Source: Chitinophagales bacterium
Lineage (GTDB): Bacteria; Bacteroidota; Bacteroidia; Chitinophagales; UBA10324
DNA: 6,020 nucleotides
Direction of reading: 5' to 3'
Assembly: GCA_013695775.1 (NCBI GenBank)
Contig: JACCZV010000131.1
Span: 1 to 6,020 of the forward strand
Every line of letters begins with the position of its first letter. Position 1 is the stretch's first letter. Below the pieces are notes generated by a model. It made no database searches and was not told where the DNA came from. It saw nothing but the letters and a program-made list of their open reading frames with translations. This document shows positions 1 through 6,020 of the stretch, one piece after another. Position numbers and translations under genes: made by a program.

Positions 1-343
1 CAGCAAAAAGAATTGCAGGTATTAAGAATGCCCCAATGGAAGACATAAATTGGAGAAACTTAAGCGCATTTACCTGATTTTTATTCAAAGCAACTGCGTC
101 AGGGTTGATTATTGCATTCTGGGTTACCAGATCAATTGTAGTGATACCAAATAATGGTTTTACAAGGTACATTCCCAGCAGGGTAAACAGCGATAGAAAG
201 GTGATGCTTATTACTGTCAGATATAGCAGTTGAATGAGCGGATGCATGCCATCCATAAGAAAACGTCCGCGGGTCATGCGGGCAAAAGTCGTAATTTTGA
301 TGAGAATAATGAGTTCATCTTCCTCTAATATTTCTCCACTCAT
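1..343 (-). CDS. CPBP-type intramembrane protease homologue, N-terminal part (cut by window edge)
   Basis: The reverse strand reads from an ATG at 343 to the window edge without a stop, giving the first 114 residues (MSGEILEEDELI...). Residues 1-30 are a charged cytoplasmic-looking segment. A strong membrane helix follows at about 36-61 (HPLIQLLYLTV...), then a polar loop with NPDAVALNKNQ at about 80-90, then a second hydrophobic stretch from about 94 (LKFLQFMSSIGAFLIPAILFA). This N-terminal pattern resembles Bacteroidota members of the CPBP (Abi/CAAX-protease-like) membrane family. The catalytic EExxxR motif would lie outside the window, so protease activity cannot be judged here. An AGGAG and an AAGG precede the ATG, which supports this start; M23, M30 or M33 are weaker alternatives. 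The gene diverges from dusB with 23 bases between the two starts. Family assignment is by resemblance of the N-terminus only. Confidence 0.6.
   Translation of the reverse strand, partial: MSGEILEEDELIILIKITTFARMTRGRFLMDGMHPLIQLLYLTVISITFLSLFTLLGMYLVKPLFGITTIDLVTQNAIINPDAVALNKNQVNALKFLQFMSSIGAFLIPAILFA
292..299 (+). promoter_or_regulatory. possible -7 promoter element for dusB
   Basis: TAATTTTG matches the Bacteroidota -7 consensus TAnnTTTG exactly. It lies 67 bases before the dusB ATG, inside the coding sequence of the divergent membrane protein. No TTTG-like -33 element is visible about 18-20 bases upstream, so the match may be chance. It is listed because the 23-base gap between the divergent starts leaves no room for a full promoter, so the dusB promoter must overlap the neighbouring gene somewhere. 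Confidence 0.25.
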
Positions 344-366
344 CTGCACCTTCTCCTGAACAGTTA

Positions 367-1353
367 ATGGTAAAAATTGGAACAATTGAATTGGGTGACT
401 TCCCCTTGCTCCTCGCACCGATGGAAGATGTCAGTGATCCGCCGTTTAGGGCAGTATGTAAATTAAATGGTGCCGACCTTATGTACACCGAATTCATATC
501 TTCGGAAGGACTGATACGTAACGCTCGCAAAAGCGTGCAGAAGCTCGACATTTATGAAGAGGAGCGCCCCATAGGCATTCAATTTTTCGGTGGTGAAATT
601 GATACCATGGTAAACTGTGTAGATATCATAGAAAAAGCTGGCCCTGACCTGATTGATATAAATTTCGGATGCCCTGTGAAAGGTGTAGCATGCCGTGGTG
701 CCGGGCCCGGTATTTTGAAAGATGTGCCGAAGATGGTGAAGATGACCTCGGAGATTGTGAAGCGAGCGACATTGCCGGTAACTGTAAAGACGAGGTTGGG
801 CTGGGATGAAGACTCTGTAAACATCCTTGAGGTAGCTGAAAGGTTGCAGGACATTGGAATTGCAGCATTGAGCATTCATGGTCGCACCCGCACACAGATG
901 TATAAAGGCAATGCCCGCTGGGAGCCGATTGAGGCAGTAAAAAATAATCCGCGAATGCGGATACCTATCTTTTTGAATGGAGACATCACTTCACCTGAAA
1001 AAGTAAAATGGATTTACGAAAACTATGGGGTTGATGGAGTAATGATTGGTCGGGCCGCCATCGGAAACCCATGGTTTTTTAATGAGGTGAAGCATTTTCT
1101 GAAAACAGATGAACATCTTTCGCCGCCAACAATAGAAGAACGCCTTCATGTTTCACGTACCCATTTAAACAAATCAATTAAATGGAAAGAAGGACGCCTT
1201 GGCATTCTTGAAATGCGCAAACATTATTCGAGTTATTTCAAGGGTTTACCTAACGTGAAAGTATTCCGTGACCGGCTTGTGCGTATAGAGACGGAAGAGG
1301 AGATAGAACAGGTCTTTCAGGAAATGGAAGACTATTATTCCGTTGCTATCTGA
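367..1353 (+). CDS. dusB: tRNA-dihydrouridine synthase DusB
   Basis: This 328-residue protein is a full-length FMN-dependent enzyme of the Dus family, which reduces uridines in the tRNA D-loop to dihydrouridine with NAD(P)H in the cytoplasm. The TIM-barrel starts at once: LLLAPMEDVSDPPFR at 14-28 is the FMN-binding first strand with the AP-M motif. The signature DINFGCPVKGVACRGAG covers 97-113, with Cys102 as the expected catalytic acid. Lys141 (VTVKTRLGW) and His171 (SIHGRTRTQMYKG) are the expected flavin and substrate contacts. NGDI at 204-207 and MIGRAAIGNPWFF at 226-238 form the phosphate-binding end. A helical domain follows from about 255, with a charged helix at the C-terminus. The ATG at 367 is the only ATG in frame after the stop at 310, so the start is firm, although no Shine-Dalgarno sequence is seen. 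It appears to be transcribed alone. The DusB subfamily call rests on overall resemblance. Confidence 0.95.
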   Translation: MVKIGTIELGDFPLLLAPMEDVSDPPFRAVCKLNGADLMYTEFISSEGLIRNARKSVQKLDIYEEERPIGIQFFGGEIDTMVNCVDIIEKAGPDLIDINFGCPVKGVACRGAGPGILKDVPKMVKMTSEIVKRATLPVTVKTRLGWDEDSVNILEVAERLQDIGIAALSIHGRTRTQMYKGNARWEPIEAVKNNPRMRIPIFLNGDITSPEKVKWIYENYGVDGVMIGRAAIGNPWFFNEVKHFLKTDEHLSPPTIEERLHVSRTHLNKSIKWKEGRLGILEMRKHYSSYFKGLPNVKVFRDRLVRIETEEEIEQVFQEMEDYYSVAI

Positions 1354-1413
1354 AGAATTACAATAGTTATTTAATTTATAGTAACTTTCAGTAACCCTAT
1401 ATTGTGGTTGATG

Positions 1414-1429
1414 TGAGATACTAATCTCA
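1414..1429. other. small perfect hairpin between convergent genes
   Basis: TGAGAT and ATCTCA form a perfect six-base-pair stem around the four-base loop ACTA, in the 96-base gap between the dusB stop and the stop of the leftward sulfotransferase gene. Its symmetry would let it act on transcripts from both sides. Neither side has a T tract after the stem, so it does not meet the usual picture of an intrinsic terminator. It may be a weak terminator, an RNA 3' end stabiliser, or chance. Confidence 0.25.
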
Positions 1430-1449
1430 GGGGCTACCTCAGTCTATGC

Positions 1450-2478
1450 TTAAGAAAACACTTTTTCTTTAGACCAATCTTTTACAATCTGCTTAAGCTC
1501 GGCGAGCACCTCTTCCTGTCGCCGGCGTTTTTCCGAATCCTCAGGATCTGTTTTTTCTGCCTGCTCTTTTTTTAATCTTTCATTTTCTATCATGAATTCT
1601 GCAATCTGGTCGCGTGTAAACACCATTTCTTCTCCTTTCATAACAAATACACGCTCATAACCCAACTCGTCCAGTTCATTTCCGGCAACCGATTCTATTA
1701 TTCGCACCTGTTCTTCGGAGAGCTCCTTGAGAAATTTATTATAGTTGTGGTGCATGATAGGCTTTGTAACGTTTTCCCAAAGGGAGCTCGCTACAGCAGT
1801 GTTTTTAGCCTCTTCGCTTGAATAAAATTCCATCATCTCTTGTTTGAATTCAATGCCAAGAAATGCACATAAATTTCGCAGAGTGCTCTCTGTTTCCTCC
1901 GTTAATTCCGTGTATGAAACCGTGAAATATCTGTCTGTTGTAAGTTTCGCCCTTGCATCGAGGCAAAGCCTTTGAAGTGCCGACCATTGGCGGGCAATGC
2001 AGTATACATGCTTATCGCCAATCACAGCCTTGGTAAATGACAGGGCAACATCCCTACCGTCACGATGAAGATAGATGTATTTGTTATTGCCGAAATAAGT
2101 GTTCAGATGTTCAGCCCAGCGGATGTTCTGCATGCTTTTACACATCCATGCTAGGGCACCATTTGATTCTCCATAAATATCCATTACAGCACCATAAATG
2201 GCGATTACATGCTTCTGTCGGCAGCGACGTTTAATCTCATTGCGGTCGAGTGTGGTGTTAAGCCAGGGTACCGGGTTTGTTTCTACAAACCGGCAGACTA
2301 TCTCTACCATTTGGTTAAACTTAGCCGTATCAAGGATACTATGTACGGCGAAACACTGATCCACGCGCTGTAAAATATGAGGGGGATGGGGCGCCGCTAT
2401 TTCATGTGAATTTGAAATCATGAGACGCAGTAGATTGGAGCCCGACCGTTGTTCACCTACGAGGAAAAGTGCTTGCAT
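1450..2478 (-). CDS. PAPS-dependent sulfotransferase family protein with charged C-terminal helix
   Basis: The 342-residue protein has the two co-substrate motifs of sulfotransferases, which move sulfate from PAPS to an alcohol or amine. LFLVGEQRSGSNLLRLMI at 4-21 is the 5'-phosphosulfate loop (Arg11, Ser12, Ser14, Asn15). YIYLHRDGRDVALSF at 134-148 is the 3'-phosphate site (Arg139, Ser147). TKPI at 238-241 and the helix ELSEEQVRIIESVAGNELDELGY near 252-274 match the usual C-terminal end of the fold. Beyond it, about 290-338 is very rich in Glu and Lys and likely forms a coiled coil, which is not part of the core fold. There is no signal peptide or membrane segment, so it is probably cytoplasmic. 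An in-frame TAG lies two codons before the ATG, which fixes the start. It follows chrA by 23 bases with no room for a clear promoter, so co-transcription is likely. The acceptor cannot be told from the sequence. Confidence 0.88.
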   Translation of the reverse strand: MQALFLVGEQRSGSNLLRLMISNSHEIAAPHPPHILQRVDQCFAVHSILDTAKFNQMVEIVCRFVETNPVPWLNTTLDRNEIKRRCRQKHVIAIYGAVMDIYGESNGALAWMCKSMQNIRWAEHLNTYFGNNKYIYLHRDGRDVALSFTKAVIGDKHVYCIARQWSALQRLCLDARAKLTTDRYFTVSYTELTEETESTLRNLCAFLGIEFKQEMMEFYSSEEAKNTAVASSLWENVTKPIMHHNYNKFLKELSEEQVRIIESVAGNELDELGYERVFVMKGEEMVFTRDQIAEFMIENERLKKEQAEKTDPEDSEKRRRQEEVLAELKQIVKDWSKEKVFS

Positions 2479-2501
2479 GCTCTACTGTTTATAATCTATT
2501 T

Positions 2502-3809
2502 TTAAGGATAAAGAAGGTAACCAATTAATCCAGCCGTTGGAATAATGTAAACTACATCAACATTATATTTAATTAACGCAAACAATGCTGCGCCAAAAAT
2601 AAGTAATGAAGGCCATATGGCAGAGACCGAAGAATAATCGGCCATCTTAGCTAACTCCCATGCTGCAAAAAAAATCATTCCGATAACCCCACAACGAATT
2701 CCTCGCATTACAGCTTTGGCTGTTATTGATTTTTTAAAATAATCCATCGCCCTCGATGCAATCACCATCAATATTGCCGGGGGTGTAAAGATAGCGATGG
2801 TGGATAACAATGCCCCTGTAAAACCCTTTACCTGATAGCCTATGAAAGCCGAGGCAATAAGAATTGGGCCCGGCATTACCTGACTGAATGCGATTCCATC
2901 CTTGAATTCCTGATGTGTTACCCATTCAAAAACTTCTACTACATGATGCTGCATGATAGGAATGATCACATACCCACCGCCGAAGAGCATCACACTCAAA
3001 CCGGAGAATGTTTTTGTAAGATTGAAAAGCGTTTTGGGATCATCCACGGGAAGATAAAGTCCAATGATAAGCAGGGCAACCATAAGCAGTACGCTCACGG
3101 TGGTGAAAAGAGGAAATTTCGGAGAGATGATTTTTGGAGCATCATTAACGGTTTTTCTATCGAGAAAGAAGAAATAGCCAATAAGACCAAAAAGGATGAC
3201 CAGCAAAAAGGTGATATAAAGGCGAAATTCCTTCGGAATAAAAATTAATCCGGCAATTGCACTTAATACCAATATCAGCTCAATGCGGCCTTTTAAATTT
3301 TGCTTGGCCATCCGATAGGCCACACTAATGATCACTGCTGCCACAGCAGGTATAAATCCGCTAAAAAACCTCTTAACTTCCGGAATATCTCCATACCTCC
3401 CATACAGATAGCTGAGTAGTGTCATCAACAAAAAAGATGGCAGAACCACAGCGATTGATGCTACTATGGCACCTGAGGTTCCCTTTAATCTATTACCTGT
3501 ATATGCTACTACATTCACTGCCTGAGGGCCGGGCAGAAGACTTGCGAGAGAGATGCCATCAAGCATTTCTTCTGCGGTCAGTAGTTGTCGTTTTTTCACG
3601 ATCATACTTTCAACTACTGAGATGAGGGACATGAAACCGCCGAAACCCAGACAGCCAGCCTTTAAAAAAGTAATAAAAATATATGAAAGGGAAACGGTTC
3701 TTGTCTGTTCCGTATCTTCAATAAGTAAAGCCTGTGGTTGTGTTTCCTGAGTAGCCAAAAACGGTAGTGAATGCAAAGTGATGGCCGAAGTCTCAGCAAC
3801 TTCATGCAT
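2502..3809 (-). CDS. chrA: two-domain chromate transporter (ChrA, CHR family)
   Basis: The 435-residue membrane protein has two related halves, as in the long form of the CHR family. The family moves chromate, a sulfate analogue, across the inner membrane, typically as efflux. The first half begins near residue 40: FLKAGCLGFGGF at about 48-59 and LLPGPQAVNVVAYTG at about 91-105. The second half repeats the pattern: VMLFGGGYVIIPIMQ at about 273-287 and QVMPGPILIASAFIGY at about 310-325. About ten or more hydrophobic helices are visible. I chose the ATG at 3809. A longer reading from a TTG at 3833 adds eight residues, but that TTG is the end of a promoter-like TAATTTTG. Even so, the first 40 or so residues are polar and not typical of the family. 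The sulfotransferase gene follows closely. Chromate is the family's named substrate; the true substrate here is unproven. Confidence 0.92.
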   Translation of the reverse strand: MHEVAETSAITLHSLPFLATQETQPQALLIEDTEQTRTVSLSYIFITFLKAGCLGFGGFMSLISVVESMIVKKRQLLTAEEMLDGISLASLLPGPQAVNVVAYTGNRLKGTSGAIVASIAVVLPSFLLMTLLSYLYGRYGDIPEVKRFFSGFIPAVAAVIISVAYRMAKQNLKGRIELILVLSAIAGLIFIPKEFRLYITFLLVILFGLIGYFFFLDRKTVNDAPKIISPKFPLFTTVSVLLMVALLIIGLYLPVDDPKTLFNLTKTFSGLSVMLFGGGYVIIPIMQHHVVEVFEWVTHQEFKDGIAFSQVMPGPILIASAFIGYQVKGFTGALLSTIAIFTPPAILMVIASRAMDYFKKSITAKAVMRGIRCGVIGMIFFAAWELAKMADYSSVSAIWPSLLIFGAALFALIKYNVDVVYIIPTAGLIGYLLYP

Positions 3810-3830
3810 CGGGTGATAAAAGAATGCCGC

Positions 3831-3860
3831 CAAAATTACACTTATTTTTTACACCTCACA
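3831..3860 (-). promoter_or_regulatory. likely Bacteroidota-type promoter of chrA and the sulfotransferase gene
   Basis: On the minus strand TGTG (3860-3857), an 18-base spacer, and TAATTTTG (3838-3831) resemble the Bacteroidota housekeeping promoter, TTTG near -33 and TAnnTTTG near -7. The -7 element is exact and the -33 element has one mismatch. Transcription would begin near 3825, about 15 bases before the chosen chrA ATG. This would make the upstream TTG at 3833 part of the promoter, not a start codon. The element lies in the 99-base gap after the lytic transglycosylase gene, which suggests that chrA and the sulfotransferase form their own unit. Confidence 0.4.
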
Positions 3861-3908
3861 GCCTGCGAATCTTATTACTGAGCAAATAGATACATTATTT
3901 TCTTAAAA

Positions 3909-5420
3909 TTATCCTTTAGAACTTACCTTTAATACGGTGCCTGCCTTAAGGAAATTGCATTTGGCTGATCCATTCAGCTTACGGATGGCGGATACTGTTG
4001 TTCCATGACGCTGAGCGATCTCCCATAACGTATCACCAGTTCTCGCTTTATAAAATACATACTCTTTTAAAGTATCTATAGCACTTACCGTTGCTTTTTG
4101 TACAGTTGATGACTTCTTGGGGGGAGAAGTCTGGCTCACAGAAGCCGAAACATGATGAGAAATCTTAAGTCTTTGGCCTGTTCGTATGGTAGAGCTGTGA
4201 AGATTATTCCAGCCCTTTAACTGCGAAACAGACACATGATATTTCGCCGCAATCTTGCCAAGATTTTCTCCCCTTCTCACCGTATGAGTTGTTTTAGATC
4301 CGGTAGCAACACCGCCGTAGTAGGTATTTTTAGCATTTTTTGAAAGGAGGATGATCGAATCCTTTTTTTCATCAAAGAGGGAAATCCTATTACCCGGTAG
4401 TTTACAGGCATAAGTACACACGGAGCCGCCAGGAATTACACTGCATTTTAAACCGGGATTCAGGAATTTGAACTCGTCCATGCTAAGTCCGGTAAATTTC
4501 GCAATCTGATCGCTTGCCATCCTATCATTAATATCTACGGTTGTAATGGTATCAAAGCAGAATTTAGGAAATTCAGGGGAGAGCTCGTGAAGCTCATAAT
4601 AATTCATAACGTATGTAGCTGCAATAAAAGCAGGTACATAATTGCGCGTTTCCCTTGGCAGAAAATCACGAATCTCCCAAAATGTTTTACCGCCAGAAAG
4701 AGTGATTGCACGATTCACATTGCCGGGTCCACAATTGTATGATGCAAGGGCAAGCAACCAATCACCATAAACATCATACATGTTTTTCAGATATCTGGCG
4801 GCACCATCTGTTGATCTAATGATATCTTTTCTTTCATCTACATATGAATTAATAGTAAGTCCGTAAACCTTTGCTGTTGCATACATAAATTGCCAGATGC
4901 CTGTGGCGCCCATTCTGGAGACAGCCTGAGGATTTAACGCAGATTCTATAATGGACAGATATTTCATCTCCATTGGCACACCATAATCGGTAAATATCTG
5001 ATCGAATATGGGAAAGTATAATTTACTAAGCCCCAGCATGCGCGAAACCTGATCTCTCCTGTTCAGCACATATAAATCGATGTATTTTTTAACCTGGTCA
5101 TTGTATGTAAGTTCAACAGGGGTTATAATTGCCGCCAGGCGTGAACGATATATGGAATCTTCGTAAGTAGGAACGTCAACATTTGCAAAAGAGACTTTTT
5201 GTTCCTGAAGACTGTCAATCTGTGCAGGATCATTATCCTGCCCAGTGTTGACTACCTCATTGAGCGAATCATTGCTTTCGAACTGATTGGGGATCACCTC
5301 TTCCTCTGTGTGGATCCAGAGGGGAAGCTGTGCAGATGTGATATTGTTTTGTAGAACAGTGCAACAAAAGGCGAAGAGAAATACTATAGTGGAATTATTG
5401 ATCGGAAAAGTCTTCGTCAT
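3909..5420 (-). CDS. mltD: exported MltD-like lytic transglycosylase with two LysM domains
   Basis: The 503-residue protein probably cuts peptidoglycan glycan strands in the periplasm, forming 1,6-anhydro-muramic ends. A signal peptide covers about 1-30 (hydrophobic core TIVFLFAF, likely cut after TSA). There is no proper lipobox, so it is probably not a lipoprotein, unlike E. coli MltD. Residues 31-90 are an acidic, Asn/Gln-rich linker. The SLT domain (GH23) spans about 140-275: catalytic Glu159 in YLSIIESALNP, MGATGIWQFM at 170-179, and LALASYNCGPGNV at 223-235. Residues 291-345 resemble a degraded LysM. Two clear LysM modules follow at about 378-421 (HTVRRGENLGKIA) and 455-499 (YKARTGDTLWEIA), joined by a Ser/Thr/Lys linker. 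An in-frame stop six codons before the ATG, with no other start between, fixes the start; AGGA sits just before it. A weak promoter-like TAAAATTG (5457-5450) lies upstream. tatA precedes it by 89 bases. Confidence 0.94.
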   Translation of the reverse strand: MTKTFPINNSTIVFLFAFCCTVLQNNITSAQLPLWIHTEEEVIPNQFESNDSLNEVVNTGQDNDPAQIDSLQEQKVSFANVDVPTYEDSIYRSRLAAIITPVELTYNDQVKKYIDLYVLNRRDQVSRMLGLSKLYFPIFDQIFTDYGVPMEMKYLSIIESALNPQAVSRMGATGIWQFMYATAKVYGLTINSYVDERKDIIRSTDGAARYLKNMYDVYGDWLLALASYNCGPGNVNRAITLSGGKTFWEIRDFLPRETRNYVPAFIAATYVMNYYELHELSPEFPKFCFDTITTVDINDRMASDQIAKFTGLSMDEFKFLNPGLKCSVIPGGSVCTYACKLPGNRISLFDEKKDSIILLSKNAKNTYYGGVATGSKTTHTVRRGENLGKIAAKYHVSVSQLKGWNNLHSSTIRTGQRLKISHHVSASVSQTSPPKKSSTVQKATVSAIDTLKEYVFYKARTGDTLWEIAQRHGTTVSAIRKLNGSAKCNFLKAGTVLKVSSKG

Positions 5421-5509
5421 GAAATCCTGGTTACATTAAGTAAAGGTTTCAATTTTAAAAAAAATCAATGTGAATAAGGAATTTAAACGCAGCAGTGCAC
5501 GGGACTTGC

Positions 5510-5728
5510 TTAGCTATTTTTAGGAACCTCGGTTTTGTCTGGTTCTTTCATCCCATCCTCCATTTCCTGCTGAACATTTGCTTTTGCACTATTAAATTCC
5601 CGAACCCCTTTGCCGATGCCCCGCATTAATTCAGGGATCTTTTTTCCTCCAAACAATAAGAGGACGGCAAGAAAGATGAGGATCCATTCACTCCCGCCAG
5701 GCATGCTTATTAAAAAGATGGGTTCCAT
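5510..5728 (-). CDS. tatA: Sec-independent (twin-arginine) translocase subunit TatA/TatE family
   Basis: The 72-residue protein has the full TatA layout. A short N-terminus leads to one membrane helix at about 14-27 (EWILIFLAVLLLFG, with an acidic residue at its start). A GKK hinge follows, then the amphipathic helix KKIPELMRGIGKGVREFNSAK at about 29-49, and a charged, disordered tail (QQEMEDGMKEPDKTE). TatA oligomers form the pore through which TatC-type receptors pass folded proteins with twin-arginine signals. I chose the ATG at 5728. A longer frame opens at a TTG at 5773, adding 15 residues (MFLIFSYLSIFKSLQ if TTG is read as Met), but TatA proteins normally begin close to the membrane helix. 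The ATG at 5704 is a shorter alternative. No tatC or tatB is present in the window, so the receptor must be encoded elsewhere. TatA cannot be told from TatE by sequence alone. Confidence 0.92.
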   Translation of the reverse strand: MEPIFLISMPGGSEWILIFLAVLLLFGGKKIPELMRGIGKGVREFNSAKANVQQEMEDGMKEPDKTEVPKNS

Positions 5729-5868
5729 TTGCAGAGATTTAAAGATGCTAAGATAGCTAAAAATAAGGAACAAGGCATGCTCAACAGGAAGTAATAACTA
5801 AAGCTGCTCTTCTAACAACAAAACGTATCCGGGAGGTCGGTTCATCTGGTACCTTTTAATTTGCAGGA

Positions 5869-6020
5869 TCAAGGATTGTCCAATTTCTCCAGCCGGTTAC
5901 CCTTCAGTAAATAAATTTTGAAAAGCTGTTCGGCTCTGTAAAGCTTTGCAACCTTTTTTATAGTCAACACTTTTTTGAACTCGGCATTGTAGCGCCTGGT
6001 AAGATCAAGCTCTTTTTGCC
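5869..6020 (-). CDS. C-terminal end of an unidentified charged helical protein (possibly CpxP/Spy-like)
   Basis: The reverse strand is open from the right edge to a TGA at 5871-5869 and gives the last 49 residues of a protein (QKELDLTRRYNAEFKKVLTI...). The fragment is helical and strongly basic, with the pattern LTRRYNAEFKKVL, then KKVAKLYRAEQLFK. Small periplasmic CpxP/Spy-like or metal-sensor-like proteins of Bacteroidota often end with a similar helix in which a KK(V)-KLY-AE-F core recurs. That likeness is the only reason for the suggested name, and the rest of the gene lies outside the window. Its stop is 140 bases before the tatA start. The gap holds no clear terminator, so whether tatA is read from the same transcript is open. 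Confidence 0.6.
   Translation of the reverse strand, partial: QKELDLTRRYNAEFKKVLTIKKVAKLYRAEQLFKIYLLKGNRLEKLDNP

Noticed and set aside
463..879. Open frame of 138 codons on the minus strand inside dusB, and shorter ones at 315-551, 579-875 and 626-895
   Set aside because: They are antisense to a complete, motif-bearing dusB, and their proteins show no recognisable domain or membrane pattern.
1365..1386. AGTTA...TAACT inverted repeat after dusB, and the AGTAAC direct repeat at 1380-1385 and 1390-1395
   Set aside because: The stem is five A/T-rich pairs around a 12-base loop with no T tract, and the direct repeat is six bases. Both are expected by chance in AT-rich spacer.
2734..2925. 63-codon minus-strand frame inside chrA
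   Set aside because: It is an alternative frame within the second chromate transporter domain, with no independent signal.
2913..3248. Plus-strand open frame of 111 codons within chrA, and others at 2037-2234, 3419-3625 and 3553-3750
   Set aside because: They lie opposite well-supported minus-strand genes, have no family resemblance and contain compositional features expected of antisense reading.
5486..5509. Imperfect hairpin (GCAAGT...ACTGCTGC on the minus strand) after tatA
   Set aside because: The stem needs a two-base bulge and has no T tract directly after it. A run of eight Ts further downstream is too far away to make a standard terminator.
5748..5755. TATCTTAG (minus strand) as a tatA promoter -7 element
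   Set aside because: It has one mismatch to TAnnTTTG, and the nearest TTG upstream is only 15 bases away, so spacing is off.
5729..5773. TTG start at 5773 for tatA
   Set aside because: It would add 15 residues before a normal TatA N-terminus, and an ATG at 5728 gives the usual family length.
5798..5845. Minus-strand mini-ORF of 15 codons (MNRPPGYVLLLEEQL) before tatA
   Set aside because: It is too short to judge, has no clear ribosome binding site and may be chance. A leader peptide role cannot be supported.
1..6020. CRISPR array, IS element, phage or defence island
   Set aside because: No repeated spacer pattern, transposase, integrase, terminal inverted repeat, nuclease or toxin family was seen; the genes are of housekeeping and envelope type.

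Overview
The window looks like an ordinary chromosomal stretch of a member of the Bacteroidota, most likely near the Chitinophagia or Sphingobacteriia. This rests on the style of the proteins (a DusB with the NFGCPVK motif, a TatA with a KKIPELMRGIGKG helix, an MltD-like lytic transglycosylase with LysM domains, a CPBP-type membrane protein), on the scarcity of strong Shine-Dalgarno sites, and on matches to the Bacteroidota -7 promoter element TAnnTTTG. The lineage is an inference; no rRNA or other marker gene is present.

Left part (1-1353): a CPBP-type membrane protein gene, cut by the left edge, is read leftwards. The tRNA-dihydrouridine synthase gene dusB is read rightwards. Their start codons are only 23 bases apart. 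dusB converges on a leftward gene, and the 96-base gap between them holds a small hairpin.

Middle and right part (1450-6020): every gene is on the minus strand. In transcription order, from the right edge, these are: the C-terminal end of an unidentified charged helical protein (possibly CpxP/Spy-like); tatA, a twin-arginine translocase pore subunit; an exported lytic transglycosylase with two LysM domains; a two-domain chromate transporter (chrA); and a PAPS-type sulfotransferase whose start lies 23 bases after the chrA stop. The chrA-sulfotransferase pair is probably one transcript. A promoter-like sequence directly upstream of chrA supports this and also decides the chrA start codon.

Functionally the window mixes tRNA modification, cell-envelope maintenance, protein export and oxyanion or sulfate chemistry. 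I see no CRISPR array, mobile element, tRNA, rRNA, toxin-antitoxin pair or phage gene, and no stretch over 300 bases without a gene. I do not find a convincing undescribed system. The least ordinary item is the coupling of a chromate (sulfate-analogue) transporter with a sulfotransferase that carries an added charged C-terminal helix.
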